From: Enterobacteriaceae bacterium
Lineage (GTDB): Bacteria > Pseudomonadota > Gammaproteobacteria > Enterobacterales > Enterobacteriaceae
Reading direction: 5' to 3'
Assembly (NCBI GenBank): GCA_031261005.1
Contig: JAISKF010000016.1
Span: 42,300 to 106,299 of the forward strand
Length of the DNA stretch: 64,000 bases
Below the pieces are notes generated by a model. The model was not told the DNA's origin, made no database searches, and saw nothing but the letters and a program-made list of their open reading frames with translations. Each line of letters starts with the position of its first letter. The stretch's first letter is position 1. This document shows positions 1-8,936 of this stretch, in pieces. The position numbers and the translations under genes are program-made.

Positions 1-1
1 A

Positions 2-313
2 GGCTGCTATCTAAACATTGATCATATTATTGCTGTCAGCGATCGCACACATATTTATCATAGCTGGCGTTACCGCATTAAGCGCAAAGCAATGCACGCC
101 AGTTATGATGAATTCTGGTGTTCTCAAGAGGGTGAAAAGGATAAAAACGGTTATTTTCATCTGCCGCTATTAGCCAGTCAAAAAGCAATTGAAGATATTC
201 CCAGCAAAAAACGGGCGGAATATCGCCGCCGTTATGAATTACTAGATCAATTAGAACAGGCGATCGCGCTGCATTTTCCTTTATTACCAGCAAAATCACA
301 CCAACAGCATTAA
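2..313 (+). CDS. ybjX: VirK/YbjX family (DUF535) protein, C-terminal part
   Basis: The reading frame is open from the left edge, so the start lies outside the window and only about 103 C-terminal residues are present. They contain the family's typical end: an AVSDRTHIYHSWRYR stretch, then HASYDEFW, then SKKRAEYRRRYELLDQLE. This resembles the C-terminus of E. coli YbjX and Shigella VirK (DUF535). VirK is linked to virulence and to resistance to antimicrobial peptides in some enterics, but the biochemical role is unknown. The gene converges on ybjD with 10 bp between the stops, and the ybjX-ybjD neighbourhood is as in E. coli. The family call is firm; the exact orthologue is less so because the N-terminus is missing. 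Confidence 0.8.
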   Translation, partial: GCYLNIDHIIAVSDRTHIYHSWRYRIKRKAMHASYDEFWCSQEGEKDKNGYFHLPLLASQKAIEDIPSKKRAEYRRRYELLDQLEQAIALHFPLLPAKSHQQH

Positions 314-323
314 ACCCAGCGAA

Positions 324-2030
324 CTAATGACCGGATCGTCCGCGAGCCAGCCAGAGTATGCGCGAAAACATTCTTTTCAGTAACGGAGGTATACTCTCCG
401 TTCCTTTCTCTCCGGCGCGATCCGCGACATCAATGGCTAAATCTGGTTTAGAGCTGTGCTGAATAGCTTTGCTGATAATTTTACGCATCGGCAGATGAAC
501 TTCTTTCGGTAAACCAGATGCTTCGGAATACACGGCGCTGAATCCCTCACGAAACATAAAATGTTCTATATCCAGCGCAGGAAGTTGAGTAAGTCGATCG
601 TGGGCGCTTTCACTCGATCCTTGTAAAAAGGCGCGAACGGTCTCAGCATATTTTTTACCGGCATCATCACCATCCACTAAAACATGCCATTCAATTCCCA
701 TACGGCTGGCATATTTCAGTAACGGCTTCAACCCGCTTTGAGCAAACTCAATCACTTTAATACCTTCCGTTTCAAAATGATAACCGCATTGCCGCGCAAG
801 TTCTGTCAGCAGCCAGACTTCCGTTTCCCCCTCAACCAGCAACCAACTGCGGGCGAATAACGAAGAAGCGCGATTTAAGCGGATATGGAAAGAGATACGG
901 CGGCGCTCCAAAACATTGAGATCATCAGCGCCAAGATGAAAGGCAGCAACCCGATTCGACTGACGTACCAGCCGATAGATATTCTCTAATGACACCAACG
1001 ACAACAGATCACCGGAGTTTGTGGTGGTAATTTTTTGCATCGGCAGATTGTTCAGCAATCCCCATACCGCAGACAGCATAATCGGATGCAGGCGGCTTTC
1101 TGGATCTTCAATCAGCAACAGCGGTACAGCATTAATATCAAGATGTTCCGTGCCATTCGCATGAATCAGTGTGGAAAACAAACGCAGCAATATCATTCGC
1201 ATATTGCGGCTTTCCGGTTCAGAAATAAGTTGATTCAGATAGTTTAATGACTGCCAAAGCTGGCTATTGTGACGATAATTATCAATTTTATCCTGAATCG
1301 GATAATGCGTCGGATCACGGTTATCTAGCGTATCTAAAGCAGAAAAATAGTGATTTAACAACGCATGAATCGCCTGTAATCCTTGTTTTAAATCTTGATT
1401 ATTTAATCTCTGCGGATTGCATTCTAATTCTTCTGCTAATTTACTAAGTTCCTGAATCAACTCCGCGTTTTCTGGTTTCGCCGTTGTGGTATTTGAAATG
1501 CTGCTATCCGAAGCAATAGCCCGCCGAAAACGCTGATTAAAACGCGCATCACGCAATCGCAAAACTGGGTGTAACCGCACAATTTCCCGCGCTAATTCAT
1601 CGACATTATCCAGCGCTAATGCTTGCCCTGAAATATTTAAAAAAGATCGGGAAGTCGTAATACGGCTTTCATCAATAAATTCCCCTTCCAAACGATAAAA
1701 AATGCGCGATAAACCATCGGTGCCTTTTATCCACAATGAGTTGAAAGACTGGAATTTAGGCATTTCAGGCGAATCAATCTCTCTGGCACAGAACGTCAAT
1801 ACGATATGCAAATGATTATGCCGTGCATATTCGTCGCCGATTGGGTGATGAAAATCATGAGATCTAAACTGATAGAGCGCCGTACCTGGCGTGAATAACA
1901 GCGTCAACGCATCGAGCAGGCTTGATTTACCCCAAGCATTTTCCCCGATTAACACCACATTATCGTGTAATGTCAATGACAAGCGGTTAATCCCCCGGAA
2001 ACCCACTATTTCGATACGTTCTAAAAACAT
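324..2030 (-). CDS. ybjD: OLD-family ATP-dependent nuclease-like protein YbjD
   Basis: 568 residues, close to E. coli YbjD. An SMC/RecF-type ATPase head begins at the N-terminus, with Walker A GENAWGKSS at residues 29-37 and a Walker-B-like LLLIEDPESRLHP near 304-316. A TOPRIM domain follows, with LLVEGETE at about 397-404 and an acidic LVDGDDAG motif near 450. This architecture (ABC ATPase plus TOPRIM) defines the OLD family of overcoming-lysogenization-defect nucleases, whose characterised members cut DNA in a metal-dependent way. The cellular role of YbjD itself is not established. It is a single gene, convergent with the ybjX fragment and divergent from lysO. The N-terminal MFLERIEIVGFRGINRLSL matches the family start. 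Confidence 0.9.
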   Translation of the reverse strand: MFLERIEIVGFRGINRLSLTLHDNVVLIGENAWGKSSLLDALTLLFTPGTALYQFRSHDFHHPIGDEYARHNHLHIVLTFCAREIDSPEMPKFQSFNSLWIKGTDGLSRIFYRLEGEFIDESRITTSRSFLNISGQALALDNVDELAREIVRLHPVLRLRDARFNQRFRRAIASDSSISNTTTAKPENAELIQELSKLAEELECNPQRLNNQDLKQGLQAIHALLNHYFSALDTLDNRDPTHYPIQDKIDNYRHNSQLWQSLNYLNQLISEPESRNMRMILLRLFSTLIHANGTEHLDINAVPLLLIEDPESRLHPIMLSAVWGLLNNLPMQKITTTNSGDLLSLVSLENIYRLVRQSNRVAAFHLGADDLNVLERRRISFHIRLNRASSLFARSWLLVEGETEVWLLTELARQCGYHFETEGIKVIEFAQSGLKPLLKYASRMGIEWHVLVDGDDAGKKYAETVRAFLQGSSESAHDRLTQLPALDIEHFMFREGFSAVYSEASGLPKEVHLPMRKIISKAIQHSSKPDLAIDVADRAGEKGTESIPPLLKRMFSRILWLARGRSGH

Positions 2031-2211
2031 ATACTCTCCGCTGCGCTGCTTACAATTGATGTTAGATATACTATAGTTACATTAAAATTATAATCTACTG
2101 ACTAATAAGAAAAATTTAACCTTTACTCTTCCCACGCTTTTCTCTACCGTGTGGAGTCAATACAATATGTCTATTTCTTTCACTTTCGTACTCAAACTTT
2201 GCTGGTAAATT

Positions 2212-3114
2212 ATGTACTCAGGTTTAATCATTCTGCTGCTGCCGCTGATTGTCGGCTATCTGATACCAATCAGAAATCATTCACTGCTGCATAAAATCAA
2301 CCGATTATTGAGTTGGATGGTGTACGTAATCCTGTTTTTTATGGGGATCAGTCTGGCTTTTCTCGATAATCTCAGCACTAATCTGCAACTGATTTTTCTT
2401 TATGCAACCGTATTTTTTGTCTGCATCTTCGGCGCAAATATCCTGGCGCTGAAATTATTGGATCACAAATGGCAGTGGCACAACACTCACCAGCAAGAGG
2501 CGTTACCATCACGCCTGCGTATGGCAATGGAATCACTACAGATCTTCGGCGTGGTCGTTGTTGGTTTTTTATTAGGACTAACCCATTTAACCTGGTTAAG
2601 TTACGCTTCACACGGCAGTGAATTCGCATTAATTCTCCTGTTATTTCTGGTTGGTATGCAACTGCGTAACAGCGGTATGACATTAAGAGAAATTACCCTG
2701 AACAAACGCGGTATGATTATTGCGCTGGTTGTTATGTTGAGCGCATTTGTCGGCGGCACCATTGCCGCATTAATCTTAGGATTACCCATCAGAACCGGAT
2801 TAGCTATTTCGTCAGCTTACGGCTGGTATTCCCTTTCCGGCATTCTGTTAACTGATGCGTTGGGACCGGTTATCGGCAGTACAGCATTCTTTAACGATCT
2901 CGCCAGAGAACTCTTTGCCATTATGCTGATTCCAACCCTAATTCGCCGCAGTACGTCTACCGCACTAGGTGTTTGCGGCGCAACATCGATGGATTTCACG
3001 CTCCCCGTACTGCAACGCAGCGGCGGTATAGCTATCGTCCCTGCGGCGATCGTTCATGGATTCATTCTTAGCTTATTAGCACCCGTATTGATGGCGTTTT
3101 TCTCTGCGCCATAA
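2212..3114 (+). CDS. lysO: L-lysine exporter LysO (YbjE)
   Basis: 300 residues, the same length as E. coli LysO/YbjE, and very hydrophobic with about eight to ten membrane segments. Family stretches are plain to see: LLSWMVYVILFFMGISLAFLD, LLLFLVGMQLRNSGMTL, YGWYSLSGILLTDALGPVIG and LGVCGATSMDFTLPVLQRSGG (each given in part). LysO exports L-lysine and its toxic analogue thialysine across the inner membrane. It stands alone in the plus direction, about 180 bp from the divergent ybjD start, and a hairpin terminator follows at 3163. In E. coli the gene is controlled by ArgR/ArgP-type regulators; I found no convincing operator here. Confidence 0.93.
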   Translation: MYSGLIILLLPLIVGYLIPIRNHSLLHKINRLLSWMVYVILFFMGISLAFLDNLSTNLQLIFLYATVFFVCIFGANILALKLLDHKWQWHNTHQQEALPSRLRMAMESLQIFGVVVVGFLLGLTHLTWLSYASHGSEFALILLLFLVGMQLRNSGMTLREITLNKRGMIIALVVMLSAFVGGTIAALILGLPIRTGLAISSAYGWYSLSGILLTDALGPVIGSTAFFNDLARELFAIMLIPTLIRRSTSTALGVCGATSMDFTLPVLQRSGGIAIVPAAIVHGFILSLLAPVLMAFFSAP

Positions 3115-3162
3115 TATGGTCATTTAATGGTAACAAATAGTAAAAATTATTCTTTTTCTTGT

Positions 3163-3192
3163 ACAGGTAGTAGTCAACTGCCTGTTTTTTTT
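3163..3192 (+). terminator. Intrinsic terminator of lysO
   Basis: An 8-bp stem ACAGGTAG / CTGCCTGT (one G-U pair) with a 7-nt loop, followed by a run of eight T, 49 bp after the lysO stop. Confidence 0.75.
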
Positions 3193-3747
3193 ACGCATGA
3201 TCTCTTTTATCAAGCGTTAATATAATGAGGTACATTTGTAAATATTACTTAGCAAAATAGTATTATTTTAGATTGACTTCTATACCAATAATATATTTGC
3301 AATAAATCACTTAAAATAACCAACGCTTCTACGACAATAATGAGATAAAAAATATAATTGATATAAAAAAGAATAATAGTGAAGTAAGTAACTAATATAC
3401 GTTAATAAATAATGTGTTAGCTTAAAAAATTAACGTATTTGGTTCTTTATTGGGTTCTTTTCTGCACCAACAATTTTTTTAATTAAAAAAATTTTATTAC
3501 CGAATGAAATAATGATCAATTGCAGCTTATTACACTGTAATAATAGTTTACCTAATGAATTATATGCTGAATACAAAATAAACACAGGTGAAAAAATCGA
3601 AGAGAGATTTCCCATTTACCCTACATCAAAAGGCAGATATACTTTGCAGCAAAGGAAGTATTATCTATGCAATGGTTGCGTGAGGTTTCAAAAATTAAAT
3701 ATTCGCTATGCAATATCACTACTTTCCTGTAACTACAACAGAACTAT
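3193..3747. other. AT-rich spacer before the lipoprotein cluster
   Basis: About 550 bp of very AT-rich DNA with no credible long ORF on either strand. The region marks the left border of the accessory envelope cluster at 3748-7265, which separates conserved lysO from the next conserved genes. The only coding hint is a 21-codon ORF at 3667-3732 with a good ribosome site (AGGAAG, 8 nt before its ATG), ending 15 bp before the lipoprotein ATG. Confidence 0.5.
3667..3732 (+). CDS. Possible 21-residue leader peptide
   Basis: A short ORF, MQWLREVSKIKYSLC then NITTFL, with AGGAAG 8 nt upstream of its ATG. It ends 15 bp before the ATG of the lipoprotein gene, which itself has almost no Shine-Dalgarno sequence. 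Translational coupling or a leader role is inference from position only; no family is recognised, and it may be chance. Confidence 0.2.
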   Translation: MQWLREVSKIKYSLCNITTFL

Positions 3748-5130
3748 ATGAATCATAGAATAAGGCGTACAACTTTTTGCTGTGGTGTTGCCTTTATGTT
3801 GGTGGCTTGTTCGAATCCGCCAACACGTAAAAATTTTGATAATGAAATTTTTCAGGGACATTTAGAATCAGCTCAAGAAATTGCGCTAAAAGAAGCAGGT
3901 ATTGCTAAAACCGAAACCGATATTGCAACAGAGCTATTATGGTCGTTGGAAGCGGGAGCGTTGTTACGCATTAACAATGATCCAGCTCGCTCTACTCAAT
4001 TATTTGATCGAAGCGAAGCACTAATAAAAGATGATGAAACAAAGAACCTGGTCGCCGCAAGCGCAGACCAAGCCGCATCAATGGTGGTTAACGACAACGT
4101 ACTGGATTACACCCCGCGTGAATATGATCGCGTGATGGTAAATACCTATAAAGCACTTAACTTCTGGCAACAAGCCGATTTCAATAATGCCAGAGTGGAG
4201 TGGAATCGTGTTGATGATCGTCAGCGCCGTGCAGTAGAACACTTTGCTGATGAAATTAATGCACAGAAAGATGAACTACAAAATAGCAGCATTAGTAAGT
4301 CATATAACAGATCGCTAAGAACACTGGAAAAATTCGGTATTGAAGTTTCAAAATGGAAACCGTATGACGGCTATGTTAATCCGGCTGCGCTGTATCTGCA
4401 TGGTTTGTATTTTTTGATTAATAGTGAAAGTGCCAGCGACCTGAGTAAAGCAACAGAAAGTCTGAAACGTGCTTATGCTTTAACGGAAAATAAACAAATT
4501 GGTGCTGATCTCGCTTTGGCACAGCAAGAGCAAGGTTATCAGGTAACACCCGGAGTTTGGGTCATTTTTGAAAATGGCAGTGCCGCGCAGAAGGTAGAAC
4601 GCCGTATCGATTTACCGCTAATTCTGTTAACCAACAGCGTCGCTTATACTGGTATCGCATTACCCACGCTGGAAGCCGGTCACTCGACATTTTCTTATCT
4701 GACGATTAATGGAGGTAAACACACGGAAGCATTCGCCAGCATGGATAAAATTATTCAAGGCGAATTTAAAACGGAATTTAACGGTATCCTGATCAAAGAG
4801 CTTTCCAGAGCTACATTGAAAACGGCTGCACAAACGGTAATGATGAAATCCAAGACCAGTACGATGAAGATTCTTGGAATTTTCACCGGAGTGGCACACG
4901 CTGTTACTACACAAGCAGACATTCGTAGCTGGCACACGCTGCCCTATAACTTTCAGGTTGCCTATATAGATTGGCCAGCCAGCGGGAAAGTGACAATTAA
5001 TCCGCCGGGCGGTACAACAATAACGGTTGATTTACCAACAACACCGCAACCCGTTATTGTTTATGTCCGTGCGCTGAATGCTCGCAGTACACCGCAGGTT
5101 AATATATTAATGAGTAAGAATGCGATGTAG
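3748..5130 (+). CDS. COG3014-type predicted lipoprotein
   Basis: 460 residues. The N-terminus is a lipoprotein signal with lipobox MLVAC (Cys about residue 21), followed by SNPP; residue +2 is Ser, not Asp, so outer-membrane delivery is expected. The first half is helical and tetratricopeptide-like, rich in Ala, Asn and acidic residues (EYDRVMVNTYKALNFW, DFNNARVEWNRVDDRQRRAV). The second half is beta-rich and ends in PQPVIVYVRAL. This resembles the uncharacterised COG3014 family, usually encoded beside LpoB-like and CsgG/LPP20-like genes, as here. It is first of three same-strand genes (90 bp, then 95 bp gaps). Function is unknown; assembly of a periplasmic or outer-membrane complex is inference. 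Its ribosome site is weak. Confidence 0.7.
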   Translation: MNHRIRRTTFCCGVAFMLVACSNPPTRKNFDNEIFQGHLESAQEIALKEAGIAKTETDIATELLWSLEAGALLRINNDPARSTQLFDRSEALIKDDETKNLVAASADQAASMVVNDNVLDYTPREYDRVMVNTYKALNFWQQADFNNARVEWNRVDDRQRRAVEHFADEINAQKDELQNSSISKSYNRSLRTLEKFGIEVSKWKPYDGYVNPAALYLHGLYFLINSESASDLSKATESLKRAYALTENKQIGADLALAQQEQGYQVTPGVWVIFENGSAAQKVERRIDLPLILLTNSVAYTGIALPTLEAGHSTFSYLTINGGKHTEAFASMDKIIQGEFKTEFNGILIKELSRATLKTAAQTVMMKSKTSTMKILGIFTGVAHAVTTQADIRSWHTLPYNFQVAYIDWPASGKVTINPPGGTTITVDLPTTPQPVIVYVRALNARSTPQVNILMSKNAM

Positions 5131-5223
5131 ATCCTCATCATCTTTCAAGATGATGTTATTCAACAGGCTTTCTTTTATCAGAGCAGTTATTGTACCTACT
5201 TTCACACTGTATCGAGAATATTG

Positions 5224-5841
5224 ATGATGAATATGCTAAACAAAAAAACATTTCTTGCCGCAGCTATCGTCCTTTCTTTAGCTGGCTGTGCTGAAGAAAA
5301 AACTTATTATGTTGATAGCGCCAATGACAACGTTGTTGTAATGGGACTGGACTATAAAGATTTTGAAAATGCTGCCAGCAAAATGGTTGATGACATGTTA
5401 AGTTCAGATCTGCTGGTTCACCCGCAAGGCGGACGCTATGTATTAACTATTTCGGGTATTACTAACGATACCGTTCAACGTATTGATACGGATCAGTTAA
5501 CGAAAAAGATACGGATTAAATTGTTCGAGTCAGGTCGTTTCGTCATCACAACGGCGATCAATTCTGACGGACCGGAAGATGATATGACGCGTAAAGTTCG
5601 CCAATTGCGCGATTCAAAAATAGTTAACCAAAAAACCGTGAAGAAAGATGGCCGTGTTATCGCACCAGATTTTTCATTGTCGGGTAAAATCATTCAGCAA
5701 AACCAACGTGTTGATGCTAAAACTCAGCAAGTTGAATTCTATTTCCAGTTAACCTTAACCAATCTTGACGATGGTTTGGCTTACTGGGAGAAAGAGATCC
5801 CAATCATTAAACGCGGCGACAACCGAAGCGTTAGCTGGTAA
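5224..5841 (+). CDS. LpoB-like lipoprotein (COG3417 type)
   Basis: About 205 residues. A signal peptide ends in lipobox LAGC (Cys about residue 22), then AEEKTYYVDSAND and a compact domain with VVMGLDYKDFENAASKMVDDML, DTDQLTKKIRIKLFESGRFVI and a C-terminal QVEFYFQLTLTNLDDG strand (quoted in parts). This is the fold signature of LpoB, the outer-membrane lipoprotein that activates PBP1b in E. coli. It is a paralogue rather than lpoB itself, because it lies between a COG3014 lipoprotein and a CsgG-like gene, not in the ycfL/lpoB/thiK context. Position 5221 is TTG; the ATG at 5224, just after GAGAA, is preferred. Role inferred: a periplasmic adaptor in the same complex as its neighbours. Confidence 0.75.
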   Translation: MMNMLNKKTFLAAAIVLSLAGCAEEKTYYVDSANDNVVVMGLDYKDFENAASKMVDDMLSSDLLVHPQGGRYVLTISGITNDTVQRIDTDQLTKKIRIKLFESGRFVITTAINSDGPEDDMTRKVRQLRDSKIVNQKTVKKDGRVIAPDFSLSGKIIQQNQRVDAKTQQVEFYFQLTLTNLDDGLAYWEKEIPIIKRGDNRSVSW

Positions 5842-5936
5842 TCGGGGACTATTCGGATATAATTCAGCCGTTATGCCGTCATCAGGTAAATTCTACGGCA
5901 TCTCGTAAATTTATATACATCATTAGGGATTTTGCG

Positions 5937-7265
5937 ATGAAAAAATGGATCTTGCTACTGGCTGGCTTTTTCGCCTTTGCGCCAGCGACCTATGCAAAAG
6001 TTGAAACGGTAGAAGCGCAGGGATACGGCGAAACTTACGAAAAAGCAGTTGATTCAGCATTAGCTGATGCTGTTCGTCAGATTAACGGCATCACGATCAC
6101 TACACAGTCAGAAAGTGCCGGTGAGTTTGTTCGGGTCAAAGATAAAACCCTCTCCGAAGAAAAAAATACCAAAGACAATAAAAATAACGATGGCGCATTT
6201 CTCGGCGGCGTAGATAACACCGCAACAGAAAAGAGCGATACTAACACTAACCGCGATCTCTCCATTGATACCGGTAAAAGTGCACAAATTAATACCAGCA
6301 GTTCTGGTGTCGTCAAAGGGTATAAAGTTAAATCCCGCGATTGTGATGCCAAAGGCTGTACCGTTGTTCTGATAGCAGAAGTTGAACGCAAAGCCGCTCT
6401 TACAAGCGCTAGTCGTATGACGTTAGCGGTAATTACTACCGGTAATCGCAACCATTCTTCTTTTGCGAATACACTGAGACAGGAAATTACTGATCGCATT
6501 GTGCAGTCCCAACGTTTTACGGTGTTGGATCGCAGTGCTGTAAATGAAAACGCTTTTAAGCAAGAAGAATCATTTCTGGAAAATCGCCAAAATGATGCAG
6601 GCAATGTCAGGCAAAGCACCCTTCCCGCTGATTATCTGTTAGTGATTAACGTTGCTGAAGCTGGCGTTAAAACCAGTACCAAAGTAACCAGCGTTGATGC
6701 CACCGGTGAGTTTGATGTCACCGACACACAAAAAACTAAAGTCACTGTGCGTTACTCATTGCTTGATGCCGCATCGCACGGCATTCAGTGGTCTGATTCC
6801 AGTGTTTTTGAACAAAGCGGTAAATCCCTCACCTCTGCCCGTAAACAAATCAGTAATGTTATCGCTGATAAGATCGTGAATAAATTAACACCAGCAAAAG
6901 TTGTCGCGATCACTGATGGTCAAGTGGTGATCAATCGCGGCGAAACGATGGTTTACAATGGCGATCGTTTTAATATCTATGTTCAGGGCGAAGAATTGTT
7001 AGATCCTGATACCGGTGAAGTTCTTGACACCAAAGAAGAAAAAATCGCGACTATCGCGATTAAGTCCATTAAAGATAAAATCTCTTACGGTGTAGTAGAA
7101 AGCGGTAATATTGATGCCATTACAACAGGTGCGCTGGCTCGTTTAGCTCCTGCTCCAGTAGAAAAGAAAAGACAAAAGGCGAAATCCAAAGCTAAAACTA
7201 AGGCTGTAGCCCCCAAAGCCGATGAGCAAAAATTAGGTGAATCCGGCGGTATTTTTCTAAAGTAA
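5937..7265 (+). CDS. Exported CsgG/LPP20-like protein
   Basis: 442 residues. A Sec signal peptide (MKKWILLLAGFFAFAPATYA, no lipobox) is followed by VETVEAQGYGETYEKAVDSA, an N-terminal domain like those of LPP20 or FlgT proteins. A low-complexity Asn/Asp/Lys/Thr segment lies near residues 75-115. A central domain (LAVITTGNRNHSSFANTLRQ, FTVLDRS, DYLLVINVAEAG) has the pattern of CsgG/LpoB-type folds, and the last 40 residues are Lys/Ala/Pro-rich. The gene closes the three-gene cluster and is followed by a strong terminator. The lack of a lipidation Cys means it is probably soluble in the periplasm or held by its two lipoprotein neighbours. Function unknown; the family assignment is from motif pattern only. 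Confidence 0.6.
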   Translation: MKKWILLLAGFFAFAPATYAKVETVEAQGYGETYEKAVDSALADAVRQINGITITTQSESAGEFVRVKDKTLSEEKNTKDNKNNDGAFLGGVDNTATEKSDTNTNRDLSIDTGKSAQINTSSSGVVKGYKVKSRDCDAKGCTVVLIAEVERKAALTSASRMTLAVITTGNRNHSSFANTLRQEITDRIVQSQRFTVLDRSAVNENAFKQEESFLENRQNDAGNVRQSTLPADYLLVINVAEAGVKTSTKVTSVDATGEFDVTDTQKTKVTVRYSLLDAASHGIQWSDSSVFEQSGKSLTSARKQISNVIADKIVNKLTPAKVVAITDGQVVINRGETMVYNGDRFNIYVQGEELLDPDTGEVLDTKEEKIATIAIKSIKDKISYGVVESGNIDAITTGALARLAPAPVEKKRQKAKSKAKTKAVAPKADEQKLGESGGIFLK

Positions 7266-7283
7266 ACCACCATTTTTCAAGAC

Positions 7284-7322
7284 AAAAATAGCCAATATTC
7301 GCATGATATTGGCTATTTTTTT
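7284..7322 (+). terminator. Strong intrinsic terminator after the envelope cluster
   Basis: A perfect 15-bp stem (arms 7284-7298 and 7306-7320, containing AGCCAATAT / ATATTGGCT) with a 7-nt loop and a T tract. It lies 18 bp after the stop of the CsgG-like gene. The A-rich 5' arm lets it work in both directions. Confidence 0.9.
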
Positions 7323-7408
7323 ATTCCTGTTAACCTGCATTTAATAACTCCATTAGCGTGATGTTATCCTATAGTTATATCATCTGTATTTACATAATTT
7401 ATCCAATT

Positions 7409-7561
7409 TAACCTCAGATTTGGATAAGCAAATGATAAAAATGATAGATTAGTATATTGATAATAATCCGTAGGGACGGTTGTTAACCGCCCGTTGTTTT
7501 TATAAGAGATTCACAGACGGCAAATTGCTGTTCCTACGGAAAAATCGCACAACCATTGTAA
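7409..7561. repeat. Composite REP/BIME element, copy a (truncated)
   Basis: Begins with the terminal motif TTAACCTCAGATTTGGATAA, continues through the AT-rich arm, and carries a core (7469-7539) with a GTAG-footed hairpin GGACGGTTGTTAACCGCCC and a second hairpin in inverse orientation ending CTAC. The far arm is cut off right at the yqhD start, so the element forms the 5' leader of that gene. With the terminator at 7284 it accounts for most of the 308-bp gap. Confidence 0.85.
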
Positions 7562-7573
7562 ATGGGGCTAAAT

Positions 7574-8728
7574 ATGTTCAACTTTGATTACTACAATCCG
7601 ACTCGCATCATTTTTGGTACTGAACGCATCAATGATCTTGATAATTATGTACCCAAAAACGCTAACGTTATGATTACTTATGGCGGCGGCAGCGCAAAAA
7701 AATTCGGTACGATTGATGAAGTAAAACAGGCTTTAGGTTCACGGGAATGTATTGAATTTGGCGGCATTGAACCAAATCCGCATTACGATACCTTAATGAA
7801 AGCGGTAGAGATTGTAAAAAGAGAAAACATAGATTTCTTAATTGCTGTTGGCGGCGGTTCAGTTATTGATGGTACGAAGTTTATTGCCGCTGCAACTTAT
7901 TTTAAAGGTGATGCCTGGGAATCGTGGATCAACAATCAGCCGTTAGAGCAAGTATTACCGTTAGGCTGTGTTGTCACGCTGCCAGCAACGGGTTCTGAAA
8001 TGAACGGCACGGCAGTTATCAGTAATACTGCGTTAAAAGCGAAATTAAGCCATAAACACCCGCTGCTTTTCCCACGCTTTGCGATCCTCGATCCCAGAAA
8101 AACTTATACCTTACCAACGAAACAAGTGGCTAATGGCGTTGTAGACGCTTTTGTTCATGTAATGGAACAATATCTGACCTATCCCGTTTATGGCAAAGTT
8201 CAGGATCGTTATGCTGAAGGATTACTATTAACTTTAATTGAAGAAGGTCCGAAAGCGCTGACAGAACCCGATAACTATAATGTCAAAGCCACTATTATGT
8301 GGAGTGCAACACAAGCATTAAACGGGCTTATTGGTGTTGGTGTACCGCAAGATTGGGCGAGCCATCGTATCGGCTATTACTTAACAATTCATCACGGGCT
8401 TGATCACGCGCAAACATTAGCCATTCTACTCCCTGCGGTATTAGACGTTCAAAGAGAAACAAAACGACTTAAATTACTGCAATATGCAGAGCGAGTATGG
8501 GGAATTACGCAAGGAAATGAAGAACAGCGGATAAATAGTGCTATACAACTGACACGCGAATTCTTTGAAAGCATGGGGCTGCCAACCTATATGCGTGCAT
8601 ATAATATTCCTGAATCTGCGATTGATGATGCAATTAACTATTTAAAAAGATTTAACTTATTGCCGTTAGGTGAACACAAGGATATTACTGCTGCCGAAGC
8701 GAGGCAGATTCTAAGTTTAAGTTACTAA
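7574..8728 (+). CDS. yqhD: YqhD-type iron-dependent alcohol dehydrogenase / aldehyde reductase
   Basis: About 384 residues. Homologous to E. coli YqhD over its whole length: FNFDYYNPTRIIFG start, ITYGGGSAKK, FGGIEPNPHYDTL, the NADPH-binding AVGGGSVIDGTKFI, LPATGSEMN, then metal-ligand motifs VVDAFVHVMEQY (Asp, His) and ASHRIGYYLTIHHGLDH (first and last His, 14 apart). YqhD reduces short aldehydes such as acrolein, malondialdehyde and methylglyoxal with NADPH. An upstream ATG at 7562 is in frame, but the ATG at 7574 is preferred because GGGG lies 6 nt before it and family members start there. Unlike in E. coli it is not next to dkgA or the YqhC activator. The leader is a repeat element, so its promoter may be unusual. 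Confidence 0.85.
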   Translation: MFNFDYYNPTRIIFGTERINDLDNYVPKNANVMITYGGGSAKKFGTIDEVKQALGSRECIEFGGIEPNPHYDTLMKAVEIVKRENIDFLIAVGGGSVIDGTKFIAAATYFKGDAWESWINNQPLEQVLPLGCVVTLPATGSEMNGTAVISNTALKAKLSHKHPLLFPRFAILDPRKTYTLPTKQVANGVVDAFVHVMEQYLTYPVYGKVQDRYAEGLLLTLIEEGPKALTEPDNYNVKATIMWSATQALNGLIGVGVPQDWASHRIGYYLTIHHGLDHAQTLAILLPAVLDVQRETKRLKLLQYAERVWGITQGNEEQRINSAIQLTREFFESMGLPTYMRAYNIPESAIDDAINYLKRFNLLPLGEHKDITAAEARQILSLSY

Positions 8729-8736
8729 AATGAAGA

Positions 8737-8778
8737 GGCAGGAAATAATAATGCTATAATGCTTGTTCATTTCCTGCC
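8737..8778. repeat. Inverted repeat after yqhD
   Basis: Arms GGCAGGAAAT and ATTTCCTGCC form a perfect 10-bp stem around a 22-nt loop, 8 bp after the yqhD stop. There is no T tract, so it is not a classical terminator; it may protect the 3' end of the message. Confidence 0.5.
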
Positions 8779-8936
8779 AACAGACTATTATACAAAGGTA
8801 ATTTTTTACGCTTATACTCATTGTGCATGATTGTAAATCCACCAAGTCTCTATCATTTGATGTAATAGCCTCTTAACGCTATATAATGATTTGCTTGGAT
8901 TCTCCATATAATTAATCCAGAAATAAAGTAAATATA

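Noticed and set aside
3512..3751. 79-residue plus-strand ORF before the lipoprotein
   Set aside because: AT-rich, no family, overlaps the start of the lipoprotein; a different short frame inside has the better ribosome site.
8737..8778. Hairpin after yqhD as an intrinsic terminator
   Set aside because: 22-nt loop and no T tract; kept only as an inverted repeat.
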